From Williamsia muralis (GTDB taxonomy: Bacteria; Actinomycetota; Actinomycetes; Mycobacteriales; Mycobacteriaceae), in the NCBI RefSeq assembly GCF_002735905.1, contig NZ_PEBD01000004.1, forward strand, positions 558,001 to 622,000: a DNA stretch of 64,000 nucleotides. Reading direction: 5' to 3'. The stretch's first letter is position 1; the number at the start of each line of letters is the position of its first letter. Below the pieces are notes generated by a model, which searched no databases, was not told the origin of the DNA, and worked only from the letters and a program-made list of their open reading frames with translations. The translations under genes and the position numbers were made by a program. Below, piece by piece: positions 45,906 to 52,876 of the stretch.

Positions 45906-46294
45906 GAAGTTCCTTTCGGCGATGTTTCATCAGATCTGATCGCCGATGCGCACGCTGCTCGGCGACCGCGACGAGAATCGCATTCGGACACCTTGTTTGT
46001 CTTCGAAACGAAGGGTATTTCGTGCAGCAAATGCCGGTTTCGACAGTGGTGCCCCCTCTCGGGCTCGAACCGAGGACCTGCAGATTAAAAGTCCGTAGTA
46101 GCGGCGGAAGCTCGCGGCCTCGCAACCTGCATCAACGCGCGCCCGAAGCGTCAACTATGCCGATGACCAGCCCTTATAGGGCGGTAGCGGTCGCTTCGCG
46201 GTCGGTCCCGGTCGGGCCCGAATCGCCCCCGGTCGCCGGGTTGACGCCGGAGTGACCGGACAGCGTCTGAGCATCGTTGGCGCTGCTACTGCGA
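45906..46294. other. Gene-free spacer holding the left island boundary
   Basis: 389 bp between the small peptide and the TIR gene. It holds the 50-bp tRNA-Lys 3'-end copy at 46049-46098. No other gene or RNA is recognised. Confidence 0.6.
46049..46098 (-). repeat. Copy of tRNA-Lys 3' end (attachment site)
   Basis: 50 bp identical, except for one base (46082, A for G), to 49086-49135, the 3' part of the intact tRNA-Lys from the anticodon arm to the discriminator base. Same orientation, 3037 bp apart. This is the usual scar left at the far end of an element integrated into a tRNA 3' end. Confidence 0.88.
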
Positions 46295-47311
46295 CTACGG
46301 CTTCGGCGGCTGGCTGGCGAACCCCGGCGGGACGGGCGAGGCAAGTCTTGCGCGCAAAGCCTTCTTCTCGCGATCCTTCTCATCCAGGAAGCTCTCGTAA
46401 GCATCTAGGTCGGTAGCGATGAGCGAAGATTCGGTCTGCGCGCGGATGTATTCCACAATTACTCGGGTGTACGGACGTCCATCGTCGTGCGGAGAGTTCG
46501 CCCCATAGACCTGGTCGTTATTCTTGACAGCCGCGAGTAGTTCAGCGCACTGATTCGAATCACACGAAACCTGTCGCAGATACTTCCAAATATTGTCGGT
46601 CTGTCTATATGAAGGCGACAGGTGCATCGCGCTAACAAGCGAGGCGGAGAGTCCCGCCTGTACGGCCGGTTGGTTTGTGATCCGAACCAAGATGCGTTCA
46701 GCTATTTCAGCTGGGTCATCCGAGCGTTCAGGGCGCGCTTGCAGTGCACCCAGTGGGCCATACGGTGTAACCCCGAAGTTTAGAGGCAACACTGGAATGT
46801 GGCGCCCTAGGAGCCAACCCACCTCTTGGTCGCACCATTTACTTTCAGAGAATCCCTGATGCAGGAATACGATACCGACGTCAGCAGTATCGAGGCCTTT
46901 CTCGATTTCATGTTGCCAGGCGGCGTCGTCGGCGATCGAGTCATGTGCAACAAACAATGTCACACCGAACGCAGCCAACTGATCGCCAACCTGGCCCACC
47001 AGCCGCCTTTGCGCTGCCAAGTGAGACGCAAAAGCGAACAACGGGCTCGAAGTCCTGACTGTTGTTGTAGTTGCAGCAGGTGCTGATGCCTGCGGTGTGG
47101 CCACCCCAAGAAATTCGCCGATCTCCGCAAGTTGCTCGTCAGTCGCTGCGCTGACCGTCTCGGCGAGGCTCGCGTCGTATGCGGATGGGTCGAACTGTTC
47201 AATGCCAAAGGTTTTGAGGATTACGTTGACGCGGTCCCACGGCAAGTTCTGGTCTTCAAGACCGTCGGTGACCTCCATGATCACCCGTACTCTGTCGGCC
47301 TTGCTGAGCAT
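46295..47311 (-). CDS. TIR-domain protein with small N-terminal helical domain
   Basis: 338 residues. Residues 1-70 form a small helical domain (SKADRVRVIMEVTDGLEDQN then WDRVNVILKTFGI) that resembles effector-associated domains of bacterial conflict proteins. After a Thr/Ala linker comes a TIR domain (about 90-180) with FAFASHLAAQRRLV, GIVFLHQGFSESKWC and the predicted NADase Glu163 in WCDQEVGWLL. The C-terminal 150 residues are unassigned. Bacterial TIR proteins cleave NAD or make cyclic ADP-ribose signals upon phage infection. ATG 47311 follows AGGTG. It lies inside a tRNA-bounded island, consistent with a defence role (inference). Confidence 0.85.
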   Translation of the reverse strand: MLSKADRVRVIMEVTDGLEDQNLPWDRVNVILKTFGIEQFDPSAYDASLAETVSAATDEQLAEIGEFLGVATPQASAPAATTTTVRTSSPLFAFASHLAAQRRLVGQVGDQLAAFGVTLFVAHDSIADDAAWQHEIEKGLDTADVGIVFLHQGFSESKWCDQEVGWLLGRHIPVLPLNFGVTPYGPLGALQARPERSDDPAEIAERILVRITNQPAVQAGLSASLVSAMHLSPSYRQTDNIWKYLRQVSCDSNQCAELLAAVKNNDQVYGANSPHDDGRPYTRVIVEYIRAQTESSLIATDLDAYESFLDEKDREKKALRARLASPVPPGFASQPPKP

Positions 47312-47450
47312 AAGTGCACCTGCTAACGAATTGTATGGTTGACCTGATTTATGCAACGGACGGGCGCGTCCAGTCTTCGCGAGATCCGTGCGCGACCTCC
47401 CGCGCGGTAGATGTGTGAGCCCCGATCAGAATAGCTGTTCCGTGAAATGT

Positions 47451-47497
47451 TGGAGCCGATGACGGGAATCGAACCCGCGTGTGCAGCTTGGGAAGCT
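47451..47497 (-). repeat. 3' half of tRNA-Gly(CCC), no 5' half
   Basis: The minus strand reads an anticodon loop TTCCCAA, a full T-arm (GCGGG-TTCGATT-CCCGT), acceptor strand CATCGGC and TCCA. The required 5' acceptor strand GCCGATG and a D-arm are absent upstream. It is therefore a tRNA 3'-end fragment, as left by integration into a tRNA-Gly gene elsewhere or carried as an attP. Confidence 0.7.
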
Positions 47498-47681
47498 ATT
47501 TCTGGGTTGAGACGGGTGTTCGAGCTGTCGCAGCTAGACCCCCTGGCGGCAGTTTGAGTTACGTTGCGACACAGTAGCTGTGGGACGTAATCGGTACGGT
47601 TCGGGTGCTTCCGAGTCGGCTCGGGACGGCTGGGGTGCGCCGTCGCCCGCCGGGACTTAGCCTAGGGACAGCGTTAGATTT
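47498..47681. other. Non-coding island segment
   Basis: 184 bp between the tRNA-Gly fragment and the DUF4062-like remnant. It contains no ORF with codon character and no recognised RNA. It probably contains the recombination junction that cut the remnant. Confidence 0.4.
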
Positions 47682-47867
47682 CTAGTGCCGAGGCAGAAGG
47701 ATTGCACGGGCTCCTTCGGCCCGAGAGCCATTCCACCCGTGTAATGCGTCCTTCACTGCCCGCACCTCGTCGGCGGTGTCGCCGGGTGACGAAATTAAGA
47801 CCTTTAAGACGTGGGCATCAAACACGGATCCGATTGTGCCATGAGCGTGCTTGCCAGACAGGGTCAT
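47682..47867 (-). pseudogene. Truncated DUF4062-like N-terminal fragment
   Basis: 61 codons. The segment VLKVLISSPGDTADEVRAVK followed by LHGWN and ILLP matches the start of DUF4062-type domains found at the N-terminus of bacterial conflict/NLR-type proteins. It stops right after ILLPRH, where the domain normally continues with a Trp-rich strand. The rest of the gene is missing, so it is a remnant cut near 47682. Confidence 0.6.
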
Positions 47868-47927
47868 TCACATCCAGGCGCGTACTCAAGTTTGTTTTGC
47901 GTACGTACTATTGCGCCGCAGGCGATG

Positions 47928-48347
47928 CTAGAAGTCCCTGTCGGTGTCGACATGTTTTACAAGGTCACCGATATTGACGGTGATCGCCTCTTGACGGTTA
48001 GGCTTGTTGCCTCTCGACTTGCCTTCGACGGCTATGCGATCTTTCGGGAAAATTGTGAAGCTGAGGCTGTCGAACGGAGCGCTGGTTCGATAGGTCTGGG
48101 CACGAGAGAACTTCGGAAAGACATCAAAAACCTTGACGCGGAGCTTCTCCTGTGGAATGGGCCCGAGCGACGCGCCTGTCTCTGGATCCTTGATGGCACT
48201 GTCTTCTTGGGGCTCCTCGTACAGAGCAAAGATCATGCCAGGTCGAACCCCTGAGTTTGAACCGCGATTGATCAGGACCGTATGTGCGTCCTCGACGGCG
48301 GCAACCTGGCCCGCGATCTGCTCTGGGTTAGTAAGAAAGTTCGCCAT
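47928..48347 (-). CDS. Small protein with FlgT-C/OB-like domain
   Basis: 139 residues starting MANFLTNPEQIAGQVAAVED. The pattern TVLINRGSNSGVRPGMIFAL, later DPETGASLG and a closing RVKVFDVFPKFSRAQTY, is that of FlgT-C-like beta-barrel domains. No signal peptide. ATG 48347 has GAGGAA upstream and lies 20 bp inside the upstream membrane-protein gene, so the two are coupled. Role in the island unknown. Confidence 0.65.
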   Translation of the reverse strand: MANFLTNPEQIAGQVAAVEDAHTVLINRGSNSGVRPGMIFALYEEPQEDSAIKDPETGASLGPIPQEKLRVKVFDVFPKFSRAQTYRTSAPFDSLSFTIFPKDRIAVEGKSRGNKPNRQEAITVNIGDLVKHVDTDRDF

Positions 48348-48960
48348 CGGTTCCTCGCTTTTGGCCGTCGTCCTCCGAAGGCGCCCGTGCTGGGTCGGGC
48401 GTGATTGGTTGCGGCTTGTCACCCTGTTTTATTGTCGGTCGGTCAGTAACCGATTGTTCATCGGAGGTGAAGTTCGTTCGGGCCACTGTGTAACCGTCCG
48501 TGGACAACAGTTCCCACTCACGGCTTGCCTGCTGCCCAGTCAGGAGCGTCAGTTCAGTTGCTGTTTTTGCTTGATGCATATGAATTAAGCCGCTGCCCGC
48601 GTCGTCCGCTGCAAAAGCAGCTGTCGCTTCCTCGATCTTCCGGTCGGCATATCGGACCCCGCTGTTGAGGTTGAGGGTCGTGTAAGTGGCACTTCGCACA
48701 CGTAGTTCAAGCGCTTTATCGGCGCTGAGCTGGTGGTACAAGTGTGTTGTCACGCCGCCTATCGCTACTGCAAGCAGTGGCACTGCTGCGACCACGCAGA
48801 ACGTGCCGAATGCGCCGTCGTTGTCAATCATCGCCCCCGACAGGCTCGAAACCAACAGGATGATGAGCACTATGAGCGCGTATACGGGCCACCGACGGTT
48901 TGGGTGCTGAACAATCTTGCGGTCACGTGCACGCCTGTCGACATCCCCCGTGTTGACCAC
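48328..48960 (-). CDS. Two-helix membrane protein of the island
   Basis: 210 residues. Two membrane helices (about 25-43 and 53-75; YALIVLIILLVSSLSGAMI and VVAAVPLLAVAIGGVTTHLY) are followed by an alpha-helical cytosolic part with an AAxAFAADDAGSGLIHMHQAK-like helix and a polar tail. GTG start at 48960 with only a distant AGGGTGG. It overlaps the FlgT-C-like gene by 20 bp. No family is recognised; a membrane-disrupting effector or sensor is possible (inference). Confidence 0.6.
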   Translation of the reverse strand: MVNTGDVDRRARDRKIVQHPNRRWPVYALIVLIILLVSSLSGAMIDNDGAFGTFCVVAAVPLLAVAIGGVTTHLYHQLSADKALELRVRSATYTTLNLNSGVRYADRKIEEATAAFAADDAGSGLIHMHQAKTATELTLLTGQQASREWELLSTDGYTVARTNFTSDEQSVTDRPTIKQGDKPQPITPDPARAPSEDDGQKRGTDGELSY

Positions 48961-49086
48961 ACGTCAATGATGCCACCCTGCGGTGACAGATCCGACACGG
49001 ACGCGCTCAGACCGGGGTAAAACCTGGGTAGGTAGATGGCTTGCGATAGGCCCAAAGCCGAAACGCTCTGACCACGGTGTTCGTAG

Positions 49087-49159
49087 TGCCCCCTCTCGGG
49101 CTCGAACCGAGGACCTGCGGATTAAAAGTCCGTAGCTCTACCAACTGAGCTAAAGGGGC
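49087..49159 (-). tRNA. tRNA-Lys (TTT)
   Basis: 73 nt on the minus strand. Acceptor GCCCCTT pairs with AGGGGGC; the anticodon loop CTTTTAA gives anticodon TTT; T-arm CTCGG-TTCGAGC-CCGAG. No CCA encoded. Its 3' end is the integration target of the adjacent island and remains intact. Confidence 0.95.
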
Positions 49160-49412
49160 GTGCCCATTTCAGGGCGCAACGAAGTTTACAAGACGGCGGC
49201 GCAGGGTCGTGTAGTCGGGGCACGCGGCCGGTCGGTGTGCTGCCGCACGCGTTTGGTCGCGACGCCCGTGTTCGAACACGGGCGCGGTGATCAGAACGGT
49301 GCGTCGGCGACCCGGGGTGGCAAACTGATCAAATAATGCGGTCTGACCTGCTGATTTGGGATTTTCTCCGCCGGTGTCCTAAGCTGATTCAGCTCCCTTA
49401 CGGAGAACACCG
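49160..49412. other. Spacer between tRNA-Lys and tRNA-Glu
   Basis: 253 bp without a gene. It contains a perfect 22-bp palindrome (49263-49284) centred on TTCGAA, able to form an 11-bp cruciform or, with a shorter stem, an RNA hairpin. Its purpose is unknown. Confidence 0.6.
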
Positions 49413-49485
49413 GCCCCCTTCGTCTAGCGGCCTAGGACGCCGCCCTTTCAAGGCGGTAGCGCGGGTTCGAATCCCGTAGGGGGTA
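49413..49485 (+). tRNA. tRNA-Glu (TTC)
   Basis: 73 nt. Acceptor GCCCCCT pairs with AGGGGGT; anticodon loop CTTTCAA gives TTC; T-arm GCGGG-TTCGAAT-CCCGT. First of three co-oriented tRNA genes. Confidence 0.95.
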
Positions 49486-49516
49486 CGCGAGCCAGATGAC
49501 ACTGGCAAGCATGCAA

Positions 49517-49590
49517 GGCCCTGTGGCGCAGTTGGTTAGCGCGCCGCCCTGTCACGGCGGAGGTCGCGGGTTCGAGTCCCGTCAGGGTCG
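49517..49590 (+). tRNA. tRNA-Asp (GTC)
   Basis: 74 nt. Acceptor GGCCCTG pairs with CAGGGTC; anticodon loop CTGTCAC gives GTC; T-arm GCGGG-TTCGAGT-CCCGT. Confidence 0.95.
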
Positions 49591-49658
49591 CTTTACATCT
49601 TCGGTTCGCCGGAGATCGCAACACCAAGTTAGATTGGCATTCGGTTCGGGTGCCGCCC

Positions 49659-49732
49659 GGCCAGGTAGCTCAGTTGGTACGAGCGTCCGCCTGAAAAGCG
49701 GAAGGTCGTCGGTTCGATCCCGACTCTGGCCA
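49659..49732 (+). tRNA. tRNA-Phe (GAA)
   Basis: 74 nt. Acceptor GGCCAGG pairs with TCTGGCC; anticodon loop CTGAAAA gives GAA; T-arm GTCGG-TTCGATC-CCGAC. A strong terminator follows 18 bp downstream. Confidence 0.95.
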
Positions 49733-49750
49733 CCGTCATCGCAGTCCACG

Positions 49751-49782
49751 AAGTCCGATCCTCCCCGAGGGTCGGACTTTTT
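49751..49782 (+). terminator. Intrinsic terminator of the Glu-Asp-Phe tRNA operon
   Basis: Stem AAGTCCGATCCTC / GAGGGTCGGACTT (13 bp with one G-T pair), loop CCC, then TTTT. Confidence 0.88.
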
Positions 49783-49840
49783 GCTTCTGGCGGGCCTCGA
49801 GTGCGGGTGGCTGTGTGCCGGACTGTCCGCCTCGCACGGT

Positions 49841-51139
49841 CTACGTCAGGCGGGGCGCACTCGACAGCATCGGGAATGCGTCGGCGGGTTGCGCGGCGGA
49901 CCAGTGATAGCCCTGCCCGTAGCGGGCCCCGACGATGCGTGCCTGGTGTGCCTGTTCAGCGGTCTCGATGCCTTCGATGACCAGGAATTGGCCGAGCTCG
50001 GCGGTGAGTGCGGTCAGGGCGCGGGCGATTGCACGTCCGGTCGGCGTGTGCAGCGACGACCCGACGGTGCGGTCGGCCTTGAGGCCGTTGACGCCGATCC
50101 CGAGCAGATGTTCGGCAGGTAGCCAGGGCCCACCGATGTCGTCGAAGACGACGATGTAGCCGCGTTCCCGGAGATCGTCTATGACGTGGGCATCGATGAG
50201 CGCAGCGGTGGGTACGGCAACGGATTCAGTGATCTCGAGGGTGATCGACGCGGGGGCCACGCCGGCCGCCGCGGTCACCTTGTCGATCCGGTCGGCGCAG
50301 TCGGGACGATAGAAATGGTGGGCGGAGAAGTTGACCGCGACCCCGATGTGGTCGGCGTCGGTGCGTTCGCGACGCCACCGCTGCAGGTCGGCAACTGCCC
50401 TGGCCAGCATGGTCAGGTCGAACTCGATGATGAGATCTGTGTTCTCGACCAGCGGGATGAAGGAGTCGGCGGCAAGCACCCCGCGTTCAGGGTGCACCCA
50501 TCGCGCCAGTGCTTCGACGGCCGTCAGCTCACCGGTCTGTAGGTCGACGATCGGCATGTACCACGGCACGATCTGGCCGTTGTCGATCGCTGCGGACACC
50601 TCGCCGACACCGAGTTTGCCATCGCCGTGGCTGCGGAGCGCCCTGCCGTCGATGCCTATCCGACTGTTCTGCGACCTTGCCGCGTCAAGGGCCTCACCCG
50701 CCAGGACCGCGCAATGTTGCAGTGCCACCAGATCGAAGTCCTGTGCCGTGTGCGCCTCGTTGTCGAGGACGCACAGTGTGGCTACCGGCAGGTCTTCGCG
50801 ACCGAGCAGGGGAATGCCGGCGTAGGCACGAAAGCCTGCGCGGCGCAAAGGATCCGCGACGTCCTCGTCTGCGTTCGGACTGGCGGAGTCGAGAATGGTC
50901 ACCGGCGCACCCCGTGAGATCACCCCCGCGCACGCGGACATGCCCAGCGGAACGACGACTCCGGCGTCGAATCCGTGAGCAGCCACGGTGTATTGATGCG
51001 TCCCGTCCATCACGTTGATCAAAGCGATCGGGCAACCGGTCACCTGCGCGGCGAGGGCCAGCACGGAAGTCAGTCCGCGAGAAGGTGTGATCCGCGTGTA
51101 GTGCGACGCCGACTGCGCGCGCCGGTCGTCTTCGGCCAT
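49841..51139 (-). CDS. GAF-EAL c-di-GMP phosphodiesterase-like protein
   Basis: 432 residues. An N-terminal GAF domain (about 25-160) is followed by an EAL domain (about 195-425). Metal- and ligand-binding positions are kept: Glu in VEALARW, Asn in VAVNFSAHH, Glu in LEITESV, Asp pair in VFDDIGG, Lys in LKADRTV and Glu in VIEGIETAEQ. Loop 6, normally DDFGTG, is altered to DDIGGP, which may weaken dimerisation-linked activity. ATG 51139 follows GAGGAGTG. An ANTAR protein gene lies 145 bp upstream on the same strand. Confidence 0.85.
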   Translation of the reverse strand: MAEDDRRAQSASHYTRITPSRGLTSVLALAAQVTGCPIALINVMDGTHQYTVAAHGFDAGVVVPLGMSACAGVISRGAPVTILDSASPNADEDVADPLRRAGFRAYAGIPLLGREDLPVATLCVLDNEAHTAQDFDLVALQHCAVLAGEALDAARSQNSRIGIDGRALRSHGDGKLGVGEVSAAIDNGQIVPWYMPIVDLQTGELTAVEALARWVHPERGVLAADSFIPLVENTDLIIEFDLTMLARAVADLQRWRRERTDADHIGVAVNFSAHHFYRPDCADRIDKVTAAAGVAPASITLEITESVAVPTAALIDAHVIDDLRERGYIVVFDDIGGPWLPAEHLLGIGVNGLKADRTVGSSLHTPTGRAIARALTALTAELGQFLVIEGIETAEQAHQARIVGARYGQGYHWSAAQPADAFPMLSSAPRLT

Positions 51140-51284
51140 GAGCACACTCCTCGGGTTGGATGTCAACTCAACCACCCCCGCCGGATTCCTGCGCGGGCAA
51201 CCTGCCTGGGCCCAGATACCAGACAACTTGTCTCGATCTGCGGGGTGATCGCCGCCGCGGTCTCGGCAAGTCGAGGCTCTCGTG

Positions 51285-51497
51285 TCAGTTGTATTCAGGC
51301 CGCAGTGGTCTCGGGTGTGAGTCGATCAACTCCGACGCGGCATGGAACACCGACACTTTTGACACGGTCGCGACCTGCTTCAGTCGCCGCGCGGCATCGA
51401 CGCGTCTGAGCTTGCAGCGTTGCATCAGCATCCCGACAGCGATTGCGATGACGTGTCGCTCGCTGAGAACGCCGTTGAGCTCACTGCTGGTGCCCAT
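51285..51497 (-). CDS. Stand-alone ANTAR-domain protein
   Basis: 70 residues that are almost entirely an ANTAR domain: SERHVIAIAVGMLMQRCKLR then DAARRLKQVATVSKVSVFHA. ANTAR proteins bind paired RNA hairpins to stop premature transcription termination. It has no receiver or GAF domain of its own; the neighbouring GAF-EAL protein could provide the signal input (inference). ATG 51497 follows AAGGGAA. Confidence 0.8.
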   Translation of the reverse strand: MGTSSELNGVLSERHVIAIAVGMLMQRCKLRRVDAARRLKQVATVSKVSVFHAASELIDSHPRPLRPEYN

Positions 51498-51673
51498 GTG
51501 GGGTTCCCTTGTTCGCTTCGACACCGAAGGAGGTGTCTGCCGTGTTACCCCATTGTGCGCTTCTGGTTGCGGAGAAGGCGAACCGCAACGGTTTGACCGC
51601 TGCGTGTTGACCGTAAAGATCACTATGACCATTGCCTGTTCCGGCGCATTTTCGGTACGACATACTTCCCCGG

Positions 51674-51841
51674 GTGTGGTGGTGGATCGGCGTCGGAGCC
51701 GTTGTCTGGGTGATCGTGTCGATCGCTGTCGCGATCGTTGTTGCGCGCGTGATCAGCCATGCCGACCTCGAAGACGAAGCCGAGGCCTTGCGGCGCAAGG
51801 AACACGAGCGTCGGCTCCGCGATGTGTTCCGCCGACGCTGA
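51674..51841 (+). CDS. Small single-pass membrane protein
   Basis: 55 residues from GTG 51674: a membrane helix (VWWWIGVGAVVWVIVSIAVA) followed by a charged helix (DLEDEAEALRRKEHERRLRD). TTG 51632 would add 14 residues. There is no clear ribosome site at either. Function unknown. Confidence 0.5.
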   Translation: MWWWIGVGAVVWVIVSIAVAIVVARVISHADLEDEAEALRRKEHERRLRDVFRRR

Positions 51842-51934
51842 GTCGGCTCGAGCACGTGTGTAGCTTCTACCCCGATGACGATGTATGTGAACCCACCGGC
51901 ACGGCTGTGTGCCGTGGCCGACTGAGGGCCGGGT

Positions 51935-52828
51935 ATGAGACACGCGCGGTGGCGCGAACGCAGCAGGCTGGTGCGATGGTGGCGGCTCACGCAGACACGG
52001 AAGCCGGAAACGTTCACCGAGAAAGTCCGGTACAAGATGTTGCGAGACCATCGCAACCTCGTGGTGACGTTCGCCGACAAGGTCGCGGTACGCGAGTACG
52101 TCGGGACCACGGTGGGCACGGGGTATCTGCCGGCCGTGTATGCGACCGTGGACGATCCTGAGCAGCTTCTCACCGAAGCCCTGCCGCGACAGTTCGTCGT
52201 GAAACCGTCCCACGGTAGCGGTGCTGTCGTAGTGGTCTCCGAAGCTGCCGATCAAGGCGCGCGCCTGCCTGGGGTGGAGGCGTGCTGGTCCTACATCCAT
52301 GTCCGCCCCGAGCACGCGGACCGCGCCCAATTGGTGGCGATCGCACGCTACTGGCAAGAGCAGTTGTATGGGCAGGGCCCGAACCGGGAGTGGGCGTACG
52401 GCCATGTCCCTCGACGGGTCTTCGTCGAAGAGCTGCTGACGAATGGCCATGGCGTGGTACCTGACGACTACAAGTTCTTCGTCTTCCACGGCAGATGCGA
52501 GTTCATCCAGGTCGACACCGGTCGATTCGGCAGGAGAACCCAGAACTTCTACCGGAGGCCCTGGACCCCCTTGCCACTGAGTGGTGGTCCTCCGCGCGCC
52601 GAGCATCCCCAGCCGGCACCGGCGTGCTTGGACGAGATGATCATCGTGTCCGAGAAACTGGCCGCCTCGACGGATTTCGTCCGGGTCGACCTGTACGTCG
52701 TCGGCGGGCGAGTGGTGTTCGGCGAGATGACGAACTACCCCGCCGGTGGCGAAAGTCCCTTCCAGCCACAGTCGTTCGACCGAGAGTTCGGTCGAACGTG
52801 GCAGGTTCCGAGGCAGTACGTCGACTGA
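51935..52828 (+). CDS. TupA-like ATP-grasp protein
   Basis: 297 residues with the TupA-type ATP-grasp signature: KPETFTEKVRYKMLRDHRN, DKVAVREYV, FVVKPSHGSGAVVVV and DFVRVDLYVVGGRVVFGEMT. Such enzymes ligate amino acids or similar groups to cell-surface glycans (TupA makes teichuronopeptide). No partner glycan genes are adjacent. Confidence 0.82.
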   Translation: MRHARWRERSRLVRWWRLTQTRKPETFTEKVRYKMLRDHRNLVVTFADKVAVREYVGTTVGTGYLPAVYATVDDPEQLLTEALPRQFVVKPSHGSGAVVVVSEAADQGARLPGVEACWSYIHVRPEHADRAQLVAIARYWQEQLYGQGPNREWAYGHVPRRVFVEELLTNGHGVVPDDYKFFVFHGRCEFIQVDTGRFGRRTQNFYRRPWTPLPLSGGPPRAEHPQPAPACLDEMIIVSEKLAASTDFVRVDLYVVGGRVVFGEMTNYPAGGESPFQPQSFDREFGRTWQVPRQYVD

Positions 52829-52876
52829 CGGAGATCGTCGTCCGTGCCGAGGGGCAGAGGCACGGGGATCAGCGCA

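Larger units (their letters stand above)
46049..49086. mobile_element. Small tRNA-Lys-integrated genomic island with TIR gene
   Basis: Region bounded by the tRNA-Lys 3'-end repeat (46049-46098) and the intact tRNA-Lys (49087-49159). It is about 3.0 kb and visibly more AT-rich than the flanks. It carries a TIR protein, a DUF4062-like fragment, a tRNA-Gly fragment, a small domain protein and a membrane protein, all on the minus strand. No integrase, transposase or replication gene is seen, so it is either a decayed element or a passenger mobilised in trans. Confidence 0.75.

Noticed and set aside
46022-46255. 77-codon ORF across the tRNA-Lys fragment
   Set aside because: Most of it is tRNA-derived sequence read in a random frame.
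47451-47681. Possible tmRNA (ssrA) 3' end
   Set aside because: The acceptor strand CATCGGC-TCCA and the TTCCCAA anticodon loop fit tRNA-Gly(CCC). No tag reading frame or 5' tmRNA part is visible.
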